From ANME-2 cluster archaeon (GTDB taxonomy: Archaea; Halobacteriota; Methanosarcinia; Methanosarcinales; Methanocomedenaceae): DNA of 55,859 bases. The stretch lies in assembly GCA_014237145.1 (NCBI GenBank), contig JAAXOC010000077.1, forward strand, positions 1 through 55,859, given 5' to 3'. The notes under the pieces are model-generated. The model did no database searches. It saw only the letters and a program-made list of their open reading frames with translations, and was not told where the DNA came from. Within the stretch, counting starts at the first letter, position 1. Each line of letters starts with the position of its first letter. Below are positions 18,224 to 26,617 of the stretch, one piece after another. The translations under genes were made by a program, and so were the position numbers.

Positions 18224-18376
18224 ATCTTTACTCCTCCCTTTGTTATTAATCAGAGATTTATGATGTCATTAATGTTTATGATTATAAGTTATATTTAATT
18301 CTTCTGAAGACATTATGACAATTCAAGTTTTAAAAAAAATAGGGGATTTCTATACCAAATATGGATATGCCACTAG

Positions 18377-18592
18377 TGTCAAGTCAACCTTAAAGTGTCA
18401 GATCATGAAAGGCATATGGCACAATTCTAAAATCAAATTAATCAATAATTATATTAGACGCAGATTAACACTGATTAACGCAGATGCAACCTTAAATCAG
18501 CGTTAATCAGCGTTAATAAGCGTCTTGAAAAAAACTTAAAAAATAACCGTGTCAGATCATATATCTTGCGATATTGTATGGTTGACTTGACA
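18377..18592 (+). mobile_element. MITE family B, copy 2 (CTAG target duplication)
   Basis: A 216-bp copy of the element at 4687..4904 in inverted orientation, with the same TGTCAAGTCAAC ends and CTAG at 18373..18376 and 18593..18596. The internal hairpin (about 18454..18526) is less perfect than in copy 1, so the copies have diverged. It lies between the flavodoxin gene and a thiN remnant. Confidence 0.88.
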
Positions 18593-18670
18593 CTAGAAGT
18601 GAATTATTGATGGGTACGCAAAATAAAAATGATTGGCAAAAGTGCGGTGAAAGCATTATCCCTCAAAAGA

Positions 18671-18990
18671 TTACTTTTCGCCCATCCTCCTCCCAATCTC
18701 CACACCCATCTCCGCAGCATCCACAGCCCTGTGCGCCAGCAGCCGAACCATAGGCTCCTTGACCACCGCACCCAGGTCATACACCACATTAGGCACCCGG
18801 TTGTGGAGCTTCCGGTACGTATCAATAGCAGTCCGGACCCCCATTACATAGTACTGACACCAGGGGGCTCATGCGCCCTGTCAAATTAATCAAAAGTCAG
18901 CCCCATATCCCTGATAACCTCCGGCATATGGACCGGGGTCAGAAGCTGTATAGAGGATTCCCGAATGTGTGAAACGCTCAGCAGGGGATA
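18671..18990 (-). pseudogene. thiDN 3'-end fragment, copy 3
   Basis: The minus strand from about 18890 to 18671 reproduces the last 85 or so codons of the ThiN domain: [40 protein letters not shown] and the terminal GRRMGEK with its TAA preserved at 18671..18673. A frameshift and two stop codons (near 18885 and 18848) break it. Further in, ESSIQLLTP is joined to EVIRDMGL, an internal deletion also present in copy 2 at 21403..21549. Homology to intact thiDN (22951..) begins at the stop codon. Confidence 0.88.
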
Positions 18991-19233
18991 ACGAGGCCTT
19001 TTCGACATGGAGTGCCTTAAAGCTTCGATTGTTAATGAACTGGTCAATGAGTTCGCTTATTCCAATTCTGCACCTACCGCATATTACTACGAATTCGGCT
19101 TTGGGACGAGCGGACCTTTGGTTGAGGAGCGAGAGTTCCCTTTGTATGTTGGTGAATACACTCACGAGTATTATACTTGGGAGTGTATTATTTAGAATTC
19201 GCGATGGAGTGGGTGGTTGTGCAAATGGTCATT
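18897..19233. repeat. Composite direct repeat, left copy
   Basis: This block of thiN fragment plus ATPase fragment recurs, with an internal deletion, at 21438..21688. Shared landmarks in order are cagccccatatccctgata, ggggtcagaagctgtata, actggtcaatgagttcgctt and tgtgcaaatg. The two copies bracket the DUF4143 ATPase gene and restriction debris, so this is a cassette between direct repeats. Confidence 0.75.
19000..19165 (-). pseudogene. N-terminal fragment of an archaeal ATPase
   Basis: Reading from 19165, SLLNQRSARPKAEFVVICGR then IGISELIDQFINNRSF resembles the start of PF01637-type archaeal ATPases, but the P-loop is spoiled (GRCRIGIS where the family has a GRRRVGKT-like sequence). After about 55 codons it runs into the thiN fragment in another frame. 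It is a broken piece of the repeat unit, not a working enzyme. Confidence 0.55.
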
Positions 19234-19332
19234 ATATCCCGGACAAAGTTCACTATATGATATAGCACATCAACCTTACGATCTTCTGTCTTGCCTGTCA
19301 GTGCATATCTCAACATTTTAACAGCCATATTA

Positions 19333-20814
19333 TCAAATGAGCAGCAAAAACAATGAGACCGGAATTGTTACATAATTGCCGGTAACATCAAATTTGTTTT
19401 TTGAAAGCAATACCCCTTTTTTAAATGTGTATAATCCTTTATAATCGCTTTTTTGTATCTGATTTTGATATTTCAATTCAACTGGGAACAGCTCATTATT
19501 TCCAGATCTTAATACAAAATCCACTTCAATCTTCCCGCCTTTCTTCCGCCAGTAAAATACATGTTCATGAAGCGAAAAAACATCACTGGGGTAGATATTA
19601 TACATCAATCGAACCAGATGGTTCCCGACAACAGATTCTACTAATTTACCTTTCATTTCCGGATTACTAAGATATAACAGGCTTGAATTGAAATAATCTG
19701 TCAATCCCATCACCCATGCCCGTAAAGAATGAAAAATAAAAGGGTCCTGGAAGTATATTTTTTTCTCCTTTTTAAAGACGGCACTCTTTTTAGAAATATC
19801 AATCGAATACAAGGTACTTAGTACAAATGAATCTTCCAGATCGCCAACGTATTTAGATACTGTATTATGCGACCCAATATCCGTATCTTTAACTATGCTT
19901 TGCCAGCTAATATTTGTTGATAATTTATTGGAAATGCTTCGCAGTATCTGCTTAATGGATATCTCTTGAATTTGCCATCTTGCCAGGTCACCGATCAATG
20001 AACGTATATAGATCTCATAAGTACTGCTATCAATGCTGTTTTTTAAAAAGAATTCATTTACTGGCTTTGGGATTCCACCTGTGAACAGATACTGTTCAAA
20101 CAATCGATCCAATTCATCCTGATATACTTGTAATTGATTGAGCACAGGATCTATTTTCCTGTCAAACAACCCAAGAACAATATCCTGTGTTTTGTCTCCC
20201 TGGTGAAGATCATTATCCCTTAACAGTTTTTTCATTGCCGGATCAACAGTTTCTACGAATTCGGCAAATTTCATCGGCAATAATATTTTATCTAATGTTC
20301 CAGTACCTTCCCCCCGTCTTCCGGGCAGGCGTTCAATGCTATGTTTGATGTCGATTGAATGCGACCCGGTTAATAGAACAGAGGTGTTTTTTAATAGCCC
20401 GGTATCAACTAAGTATTTTAATCCTTTTTCCCAGTTCTTTACAGATGATATCTCATCCAGGAATATATATTTTCGGTCTAAATTGAACGCCAGGGACCAA
20501 TCCAAATACATATTCATAACTTCAAAAAGTTCTTTTTCATTGTCTATGAGATCACAAGTATAATAAAAAATGCTCTTGGAATCCTTAACTTCCGGTAGCA
20601 GGTCTTTTATCAGGAGTTTGACCAACGTTGTTTTTCCAACCTGGCGAGGTCCTCGTAATGTATAGATTCGATCGTTGTCAAATGTAATGTCATGTTTTAT
20701 CCTTGGTTGCCACTGGATATGTGCTGCTTGAAAATCTTTTATTTTATCATCGTTGGATATCGCAGATGGATCTTTCCACCAGGGATTTTGACGGGATATG
20801 TTTATAAAATCCAT
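19333..20814 (-). CDS. AAA ATPase with DUF4143 domain
   Basis: A 493-residue protein of the AAA_14/DUF4143 type. Walker A is GPRQVGKTTL (around residue 55), Walker B KYIFLDEIS (around 115), and a sensor-like LLTGSHSID follows. The C-terminal DUF4143 region carries GGKIEVDFVL and PVELKY, the order of a PD-(D/E)xK nuclease core. A winged-helix segment lies between. Roles of this large archaeal and bacterial family are poorly known; mobility and defence contexts are common. It is intact and lies alone between two composite repeats, with paired operator-like sites upstream. Confidence 0.85.
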   Translation of the reverse strand: MDFINISRQNPWWKDPSAISNDDKIKDFQAAHIQWQPRIKHDITFDNDRIYTLRGPRQVGKTTLVKLLIKDLLPEVKDSKSIFYYTCDLIDNEKELFEVMNMYLDWSLAFNLDRKYIFLDEISSVKNWEKGLKYLVDTGLLKNTSVLLTGSHSIDIKHSIERLPGRRGEGTGTLDKILLPMKFAEFVETVDPAMKKLLRDNDLHQGDKTQDIVLGLFDRKIDPVLNQLQVYQDELDRLFEQYLFTGGIPKPVNEFFLKNSIDSSTYEIYIRSLIGDLARWQIQEISIKQILRSISNKLSTNISWQSIVKDTDIGSHNTVSKYVGDLEDSFVLSTLYSIDISKKSAVFKKEKKIYFQDPFIFHSLRAWVMGLTDYFNSSLLYLSNPEMKGKLVESVVGNHLVRLMYNIYPSDVFSLHEHVFYWRKKGGKIEVDFVLRSGNNELFPVELKYQNQIQKSDYKGLYTFKKGVLLSKNKFDVTGNYVTIPVSLFLLLI

Positions 20815-20850
20815 ATTTATTTATGATGTGACTGGTTGCTTATATATGTT

Positions 20851-20902
20851 TGGTCATATGATTGACCAGTTGTTTATAAGCTAATGGTCAATTGAATGAC
20901 CA
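20851..20902 (-). promoter_or_regulatory. Twin palindromic operator upstream of the DUF4143 ATPase
   Basis: Two 18-base palindromes with identical arms lie just upstream of the ATPase start: TGGTCATATGATTGACCA at 20851..20868 and TGGTCAATTGAATGACCA at 20885..20902. Their centres are 34 bp apart, about three helical turns, so two dimers could bind one DNA face. TATA-like ttatatat lies between the first site and the gene. This is the layout of a repressed promoter; the binding protein is unknown and could be the product itself. Confidence 0.62.
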
Positions 20903-20923
20903 ACTAAACTACTACTATACATC

Positions 20924-21195
20924 TTACAGATCAATGCCTGCTTTTCTTCTATTCAGCAGATGTGGATTATCTGGCTGGAATGCAGGGGCGCTGGCAAGAT
21001 CCCGCTTAGCCCAGAGATATGCTTGCGCTTCGGGCTGTGGTTGCTGATATTCAGGAACTCTGCACAACACCTTACGATATTCGCGGTCTTCTTGTACCAT
21101 CCCGCTTTAAATTCCAACGTGCATGGAAAAGTTTCCAGGCAATTTGAAAGGCAATAGCAGTTTTTCCTGTACCCGTTGCAAGAGTTAATAGTAAT
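20924..21195 (-). pseudogene. HsdR restriction-subunit fragment
   Basis: The minus strand reads LATGTGKTAIAFQIAWKLFH then ARWNLKRDG and TRRPR (about 21182 to 21085), the Walker A region of type I restriction translocase HsdR. A one-base shift interrupts it upstream. It then continues in another frame as an open stretch (VPEYQQPQPEAQAYLWAKRD and onward to GIDL) ending at TAA 20924..20926, which I cannot assign. Only a small part of a protein of roughly 800-1000 residues survives. Confidence 0.65.
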
Positions 21196-21199
21196 CAAT

Positions 21200-21275
21200 C
21201 TTTTCCGACTTTTGCAAGCCATCTTTTGAAAGGCACTGCTCTAGGAGATGGTATTGTTTGGATCAATCTAAAAAC
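21200..21275 (-). pseudogene. Second Bro-N-type fragment
   Basis: The minus strand gives DVFRLIQTIPSPRAVPFKRW then LAKVGKD, closely matching residues 85-112 of the intact Bro-N protein at 21871..22710 (LLRIIQSVPSPKAEPFKRWL). It is joined directly to the HsdR fragment, showing that the Bro-N gene and the restriction genes were moved or duplicated together. Confidence 0.7.
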
Positions 21276-21402
21276 ATCTTTTATGTTTCCTGTAAGAACG
21301 TTTCTTTTTTGTATTTGTATGAGTTAGCATTTCTACATGGGGATAATTAGTCCCTATGTAACTTCTAAGTTCAACTCCATAAATAACGCTTGAAACACAC
21401 AT

Positions 21403-21549
21403 TTACTCCTCACCCAGCCTCCTCGCAATCTCCACAGTCAGCCCCATATCCCTGATAAACTCCGGCACACGGCCCGGGGTCAGAAGCTGTATAGATGATT
21501 CCAGAACGTGAGAAACACTCAACAGAGGATGACGAGGCCTTTTTGACAT
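21403..21549 (-). pseudogene. thiDN 3'-end fragment, copy 2 (chimeric 48-codon frame)
   Basis: An unbroken frame from ATG 21549 reads LESSIQLLTPGRVPEFIRDM then GLTVEIARRLGEE and TAA. LESSIQLLTP resembles the start of a ThiN domain. PEFIRDMGL and VEIARRLGEE match the middle and extreme end of the intact ThiN, so about 60 codons are missing in frame. The stop codon and flank (tttactcctcacccagcctcctc on the plus strand) match thiDN at 22951. It is too short to be an enzyme. Confidence 0.78.
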
Positions 21550-21688
21550 AGAATAGCTTAAATCCTCGATTGTTCATGAACTGGTCAATGAGTTCGCTTT
21601 GTCTGTTGATGAATACACTCCTACATATTATACTTGAGAGTGTATTATTTTGAATTTGCGCAGGGGCGAGTGGTTGTGCAAATGATCA
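21438..21688. repeat. Composite direct repeat, right copy
   Basis: Partner of 18897..19233, shortened by an internal deletion within the ATPase fragment. After it, 21689..21870 contains small palindromes (for example gttccaaaatggaac) but no gene I can support. Confidence 0.72.
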
Positions 21689-21870
21689 CTGTCCCAAACT
21701 TAAATCCAGTATTTGCATATGGCAAATCAACCTTGGGGGATATGGCAGTATGTTCCAAAATGGAACGAACTCAACTGTAGACAAATTATCGACAGTTCAG
21801 TTTCAGTAATCTATGAACCTTCAAACGCTTTTTGTTTTCAGATTCGTTTATTGTTCCACGATGGTATCAA

Positions 21871-22710
21871 TTACTGAATTTTCTTATTCCTTATTTGTGC
21901 CTCAGACAATTCATAATAATTGGTTTTTGTTGACACTTTTTTACCTGATTCTTCTTCGAGTTCTTTTCTGGCATTTCCTGCAATGGTTCCCCCTGCACTA
22001 GCAGCTTTTTTATTTTCAGGAAATCCTTTTGCATTTTTCTTTTTTGCAATTTCTGTCGTTGATGCTTCGCCCAGCATTGTAAAAATTAGTTCAAGGTCTG
22101 TCATATGGTCGCGCAGGTTGTCTTTTGGTTTATCAAGCGCTTTAAAATTTTTGTATTCAGAAGGCGTCATGCCGAATGTTGCCTTACTGATCTCAGCTGT
22201 CAATATAGCGTATTCTAAATGTTCTTTCACACCTCTTATCTTCCACTCTTCAGTTAATTCATCCCGGACAGCGATACCTCTTGCTCTCTTTTCGATCCAT
22301 TCGTCTGAATAGCCCTTCTGTTTGTAGATCTCACGCATACGCTTTGTTGCGATTTCCGGGTTTTCGATCTCTTCGAGCCGTTCGTAGCCAACTTTTGCCA
22401 GCCAGCGTTTGAAAGGTTCTGCCTTGGGAGATGGGACAGATTGAATTATTCGCAAAAGACCTTCAGTACTGGCAACATCAGTATTATAAAATTTGCCGTC
22501 AGACGACTGCATTTTCAGTTGACTACAAATTGTAGTCAACTCACTGTTTTCCTTTTTGAGTCTGGTTTTAAGTACACTCCAATATTTTCTAGGATTTGGA
22601 CTATCTGTCAGAATCTCGATTACATCCACAATAGAAAAATACCATTTCTGGTTGCTTTCGTCCCATGCTCTGCGAACTTTTTTATCCTGAAATAAAATTA
22701 ATTCATTCAT
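21871..22710 (-). CDS. Bro-N domain protein of a type I restriction locus
   Basis: A 279-residue protein. The N-terminal 110 residues are a Bro-N (phage antirepressor-like) DNA-binding domain: RRAWDESNQKWYFSIVDVIE, PRKYWSVLKTRL, then LLRIIQSVPSPKAEPFKRWL. The rest (DEWIEKRARGIAVRDELTEE, later KNAKGFPENKKAASAGGTIA) is the extension found in similar proteins encoded inside hsd loci. Its ATG overlaps the end of the hsdS fragment by ATGA. The role in restriction loci is not settled; control of expression is plausible. The gene is intact although its partners are not. Confidence 0.82.
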   Translation of the reverse strand: MNELILFQDKKVRRAWDESNQKWYFSIVDVIEILTDSPNPRKYWSVLKTRLKKENSELTTICSQLKMQSSDGKFYNTDVASTEGLLRIIQSVPSPKAEPFKRWLAKVGYERLEEIENPEIATKRMREIYKQKGYSDEWIEKRARGIAVRDELTEEWKIRGVKEHLEYAILTAEISKATFGMTPSEYKNFKALDKPKDNLRDHMTDLELIFTMLGEASTTEIAKKKNAKGFPENKKAASAGGTIAGNARKELEEESGKKVSTKTNYYELSEAQIRNKKIQ

Positions 22711-22945
22711 ACTAACACCTCCGTGAGTTCACCATTGAAAGCTTTTTGCAGTATTGATTTTTTTAATTCGTCCAAGTCTGCGAGTTTTTGAGTGTAGATT
22801 GCTTCGAGTTTTTTGGTTTCGGCTGGGATTTCGTCGAGTTCTACGACGATGGATTGTTGTTCTTTTAATGGTGGAATTGGAAGAATCGTTTTCTTAACTA
22901 AATCTCCGCTTATATTTTTCACAATTGCACCACTTGCTAAATGAG
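22707..22945 (-). pseudogene. C-terminal fragment of specificity subunit HsdS
   Basis: The sequence reads FTHLASGAIVKNISGDLVKK, then TILPIPPLKEQQSIVVELDE and a final helix DELKKSILQKAFNGEL, the end of the second target-recognition domain plus the C-terminal helix of HsdS. The N-terminal 300 or so residues are absent: the frame begins within ten bases of the thiDN stop codon and fuses into thiDN sequence in another phase. This joint at the stop mirrors the HicA joint at sbcC. Confidence 0.85.
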
Positions 22946-22950
22946 TAAAT

Positions 22951-24294
22951 TTACTCCTCACCCAGCCTCCTCCCAATCTCCACACCCATCTCCGCCACAT
23001 CCACAGCCCTGTGTGCGAGCAGCCGTATCATAGGCTCCTTACCAACCGCACCCGGGTCATACACCACATCCGGCACCCGGTTGTGCAACTTCCGGTACGT
23101 ATCAATAGCAGTCCGGGTGCCCCATTCCATAGTACTGACACCCTCGGGCTCATGCGCCCTGTCAAATGAAGCCACAGCCAGCCCCATATCCCTAACCACC
23201 TCCAGCACATCCCCTGAATAACGAATGTTCAGGGCTCCCCGCAATCCGGCATCGTGATGCATGGCAGCCAGCACGATCCTTGCCACATGCCTGCTGGCAC
23301 CCATGGCCGGACAACCCACAGCCTGCACACGGCCCCCCGACCTGACGATACGCCCCCGCACCGCACACACATCTTCAGTACCGGCTGCATCAGGAATGGC
23401 ACTGGCCACATTGCAGCCTACTTCAGGTATAAGATCAGCAAAATCCCTGGACGATTCCAGTATGGCAACCGCTTCCTGCACATCCACCACTGCCTCGTAC
23501 ATCCGGGCAGTCGTAACCGTATGCTGCGCCTGGTTCACAGGCCCCACGCCCTGCCCCACAGACCGGCTTTCAAGAATAGCCCTTGTCACAAACAGCTTGG
23601 CACCCGCAGCCGCATCCCTAAGACTGGCCCCGCCAGCAAGAAATACGGTCAATGCAGCCGAATAGGTGCACCCGGCCCCGTGGGTCCCGCCCTTGACCAG
23701 TTCGCCATCCACAAGCGTAAAATCCACTCCCTCATATAAGAGGTCAGCCCCCTCCAGGTGCCCCCCCGTGATAATTACTGCATTTGCTCCCGAATCCACA
23801 ATGCGGCGTGCCGCTTCCTTCGCATCATCCAGGTCATTGATCCTGATTCCAGAGAGGATAGCTGCCTCATCGACATTGGGTGTCAGTACCCTGGCCAGCG
23901 GAATGAGTTCCTCCTGCAGGGTTGTAACAGCCTCGCGCCCGATCAGGCTGTCTCCAGCCTCGGCCGCCATGACCGGGTCAACCACCAGCGGGATCTGGTA
24001 CTCCCTGACCATCTTTGCTACCCTGGTAATAATACCGGACGAAGAGAGCATACCTGTCTTGGCATAAGCGATCTTCATATCAGAAGCCACTGCCCGTATC
24101 TGGGATTCAACAGTACCGGGCGGCAGGTCATGCACATCCTGCACACCTGTCGTGTTCTGGGAAGTGATAGAAGTAATTGCACACGTACCATGGGCTCCCA
24201 GTGTTGCAAAGGTCTTCAGGTCAGCCTGTATACCTGCACCGCCGCCTGAATCTGACCCTGCTATTGTCATTACTACAGGATACTTTTCCATCAT
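22951..24294 (-). CDS. thiDN: ThiD-ThiN fusion (HMP-P kinase / thiamine-phosphate synthase)
   Basis: A 447-residue two-domain enzyme of thiamine synthesis. ThiD (about 1-260) phosphorylates hydroxymethylpyrimidine: [19 protein letters not shown] at the start and [15 protein letters not shown] near residue 215. ThiN (about 270-447) joins the pyrimidine and thiazole phosphates in archaea that lack Thi[34 protein letters not shown] and [21 protein letters not shown] ggtg ribosome site precedes the start. Degenerate copies of the 3' end lie at 18671 and 21403. No thiamine riboswitch is apparent. Confidence 0.95.
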   Translation of the reverse strand: MMEKYPVVMTIAGSDSGGGAGIQADLKTFATLGAHGTCAITSITSQNTTGVQDVHDLPPGTVESQIRAVASDMKIAYAKTGMLSSSGIITRVAKMVREYQIPLVVDPVMAAEAGDSLIGREAVTTLQEELIPLARVLTPNVDEAAILSGIRINDLDDAKEAARRIVDSGANAVIITGGHLEGADLLYEGVDFTLVDGELVKGGTHGAGCTYSAALTVFLAGGASLRDAAAGAKLFVTRAILESRSVGQGVGPVNQAQHTVTTARMYEAVVDVQEAVAILESSRDFADLIPEVGCNVASAIPDAAGTEDVCAVRGRIVRSGGRVQAVGCPAMGASRHVARIVLAAMHHDAGLRGALNIRYSGDVLEVVRDMGLAVASFDRAHEPEGVSTMEWGTRTAIDTYRKLHNRVPDVVYDPGAVGKEPMIRLLAHRAVDVAEMGVEIGRRLGEE

Positions 24295-24424
24295 ATCACC
24301 TTCACCTCACACCTGGCTTTATAGTCAAGAACCTAACATTTGATAGATAACTTCGACAGAAGTTATCGATAGAAATCACCGATACTAATGTCTTAACACT
24401 TTGATTTTCAGACAATTATAATTT

Positions 24425-24502
24425 AACCACAGAGAACACAGAGAACACAGAGCTTGCATCTGATTTTACTCTCTGTGTCCTCTGTGCCCTCCGTGGTTTA
24501 TT
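24425..24502. repeat. Periodic inverted repeat (accacagag type)
   Basis: The left arm has three near-repeats of acagagaac; the right arm is its complement (ctctgtgtcctctgtgccctccgtggt) across a short loop. The arms can form a long hairpin. The same architecture, short-period arms around a loop, is found inside MITE B (4754, 18454) and MITE D (11203). It lies in the gap between thiDN and the lipoprotein gene, which contains nothing else clear. Confidence 0.65.
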
Positions 24503-24594
24503 TGTTATCACTTGTTGAAATTCGCATTTTATTAGTTAATATTGTTTGGTTTTTAACTATATACTAACTTTGATAGATACAATACCTGACGTAC

Positions 24595-25362
24595 CTACTC
24601 CACATCAGTTATCTGGAGCAATACTTCATAATAGTATCCACTTCCAAGGTCAACATCTGTCATTACACTGCCCGTGACTACCACGCTGTCCCCCTGGGAT
24701 ACATTAAAAGTATTTGGACATCTTGCCTTCAACTGTCCTGTACCATCATCAAGTGTCAGGAAATAATCATCAATGAGCACCACGTTTTTCACTACCACGG
24801 CAGATACCTTTACAACCTGTCCATCCAGTGCTGCCGACATGGACTTGATATCTTCTATACTTGTGCCCCCATCAACAGGTGTGACATTGATGTCACTTGT
24901 TATGTTACCTGTTATTATAGTACCGCTGCCATGCGGGGAGTTTGAAACAGATGTGGTCCCGTCAGAGACCGAATCAGCGAATAAAATAATGTCGAACGTC
25001 CTTCCAAGCTGGGTACTGGTAAATTCGGTCTGCAAGCTGCCAGTAGCTGTTATCTCTGTGTCGTTATCCAGTTGTGTCGAATAACCTGCCACCCACAGGC
25101 TGTCAGTACTGTCTGTCATCTCCATGTATGTATAACCCTCAACATCGATGGTCTGGTTCACGATACCAGTCACACGGATGGTTTCATGTGCATAAGGGTT
25201 CGCCAGTACTTCGCCTATTGTGACATCCACTACAACAGGAACCAAAGGCATGTTGTGGTTTAATGGCTGCTGGGTCGCAGGTTCGCTGTCGGTACATCCT
25301 GAAATCAGCAGTCCGGTCATAACTATGGCAAGCGTAATAATTGTTTTGATCATCGTATTCAT
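24595..25362 (-). CDS. Lipoprotein with two OB-fold-like domains
   Basis: A 255-residue secreted protein. The N-terminus is a lipoprotein signal (hydrophobic stretch, then LLISGC with Cys about residue 22). Two similar halves follow: VTIGEVLANPYAHETIRVTG with YMEMTDSTDSLWV, and MSAALDGQVVKVSAVVVKN with YFLTLDDGTGQLKARC. Both have the OB-fold pattern seen in nucleic-acid-binding-like envelope proteins. A Ser/Thr-rich linker separates them. It should be anchored outside the membrane; its ligand is unknown. Confidence 0.75.
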   Translation of the reverse strand: MNTMIKTIITLAIVMTGLLISGCTDSEPATQQPLNHNMPLVPVVVDVTIGEVLANPYAHETIRVTGIVNQTIDVEGYTYMEMTDSTDSLWVAGYSTQLDNDTEITATGSLQTEFTSTQLGRTFDIILFADSVSDGTTSVSNSPHGSGTIITGNITSDINVTPVDGGTSIEDIKSMSAALDGQVVKVSAVVVKNVVLIDDYFLTLDDGTGQLKARCPNTFNVSQGDSVVVTGSVMTDVDLGSGYYYEVLLQITDVE

Positions 25363-25458
25363 TGTTTTTCCTCTTTGCCAATTATCATTGTGGAACTTGA
25401 ATTGGCGTGAGTATTAGAACTCATTTTTATACATAAACGTTGTCATCTTCCTATAAGT

Positions 25459-26109
25459 ATGAAGCAAAGACCGATCAGCCATCTGAAAGCCTGGAACACA
25501 GAACACCTGTGTGGTATCTGGAAGGGGCCGTATTCACTTGATTTTTTTGACAGGTATGTAACACCACCTGCCCGTATCCTTGATGCTGGCTGCGGAGTGG
25601 GGAGATACACAATCCCTCTTGCCATGCGGGAATACGAAGTCATGGGAGTGGACATATCCAGCCTTGCCATAACTGAACTGGACACTGTAAGATTGCGCCG
25701 TAATATGCAAATGGACCTGGCTGCTGCGGACGTATGCCATCTTCCATTCAGGGACAATACATTCGATGCAGTGGTTGCCTTCGGCGTCCTGCAGCACTTA
25801 CTGGAAGAGGAAAGAAGTGCGGTGCCCTCAGAGTTCGCACGTGTGCTGGTGCCTGGCGGCACCTTAGTAATAGAAGTACTTGGCAGGAAGGATATGCGTA
25901 TAGGAGGCAGGGAAGTGGAACCTGCCACGTTTTTGCGCAGTACAGGCTCGGTGTACCATTATTTTGACCCCGACGAGATAAAGGACCTTTTTTCCGGCCT
26001 GGAGATCATAGACATCAAAGAAAACAGGATCATCAAGAACATTGCAGGGAAAGATTATATGAGACACATGATCTCAGTGGCTGCAAGGTCAAGAGAAAAA
26101 GATAAATAA
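25459..26109 (+). CDS. Class I SAM-dependent methyltransferase
   Basis: A 216-residue Rossmann-fold methyltransferase. Motif I is ILDAGCGVGRYTIPLA (about residues 40-55), the ribose-binding acid follows in VMGVDIS, motif II-like LAAADVCHLPF and NTFDAVVAFGVLQHL come next, and VPGGTLVIEVLG is motif III. The YHYFDPDEIKDLF segment before the C-terminus is common in small-molecule methyltransferases. The substrate cannot be inferred; the neighbours, a lipoprotein and a secreted protein, give no hint. Confidence 0.88.
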   Translation: MKQRPISHLKAWNTEHLCGIWKGPYSLDFFDRYVTPPARILDAGCGVGRYTIPLAMREYEVMGVDISSLAITELDTVRLRRNMQMDLAAADVCHLPFRDNTFDAVVAFGVLQHLLEEERSAVPSEFARVLVPGGTLVIEVLGRKDMRIGGREVEPATFLRSTGSVYHYFDPDEIKDLFSGLEIIDIKENRIIKNIAGKDYMRHMISVAARSREKDK

Positions 26110-26146
26110 TTTGGTATGGAACATTATCTATTAAAGAGATAGATCT

Positions 26147-26605
26147 ATGAACAGCAGAATAATTTTGCTCGTGACGGGACTGTTATTATCATCAATATAT
26201 TTAACAGTGGGTACTGCAAGTGCTGAGCCATCCAGATACCTGCAGGTGGAATCTATTACAATGACTCTAGAAGGTCCGGATGCTACCTTCAACATCGAAT
26301 TTGAACTGGATATAATTGCACAAATGTATGTCCTTTTCCTTGGTACGGGAAGCATAAAATCTGCAATCTATGACATATTCGATGATTTTGATAATGTCGA
26401 GGTACTGAGTGTCAGGAAAGATAGTGCTGTGGTCAAAGTAATGAATGTATCCTACCATGACCCTGAACAAGGAGGAAATATGTTTTTCCATGATTCCCAC
26501 AACCTGGGTACTAATGTTTATACTTTTAAACTTGTTTTCCCTTCAGGTGTAGAGAGAATATTTTATGACGTTTCAACCACACCAAACACGTTTTTCGAAG
26601 CATGA
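26147..26605 (+). CDS. Secreted protein of unknown function
   Basis: A 152-residue protein with a clear N-terminal signal peptide (residues 1-27, LLVTGLLLSSIYLTVGTASA, cleavage after ASA). The mature part is predicted mainly beta (YLQVESITMTLEG, ATFNIEFELDIIAQMYVLFL) with no Cys and no repeat. It ends 12 bp from the convergent Zn-ribbon gene. I do not recognise the family. Confidence 0.65.
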   Translation: MNSRIILLVTGLLLSSIYLTVGTASAEPSRYLQVESITMTLEGPDATFNIEFELDIIAQMYVLFLGTGSIKSAIYDIFDDFDNVEVLSVRKDSAVVKVMNVSYHDPEQGGNMFFHDSHNLGTNVYTFKLVFPSGVERIFYDVSTTPNTFFEA

Positions 26606-26617
26606 AAATGAACAGGG

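Noticed and set aside
18604-18825. 73-residue Trp/Arg-rich frame
   Set aside because: It is an out-of-phase reading of the thiN 3' fragment; the correct phase gives the ThiN C-terminus.
19234-19332. Short minus-strand frame (MAVKMLRYALTGKTEDRKVD) next to the ATPase gene
   Set aside because: It is too short and isolated to assign; it may be a transposase or other remnant but has no supporting motif.
23254-24067. Plus-strand frames opposite thiDN
   Set aside because: They overlap a clear enzyme gene in high-GC sequence and have no family-like motif.
24300-24594. Thiamine (TPP) riboswitch before thiDN
   Set aside because: The thiDN leader is only a few tens of bases of AT-rich sequence here and I cannot find the conserved CUGAGA-type core. 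The main structure in the gap is a periodic palindrome.
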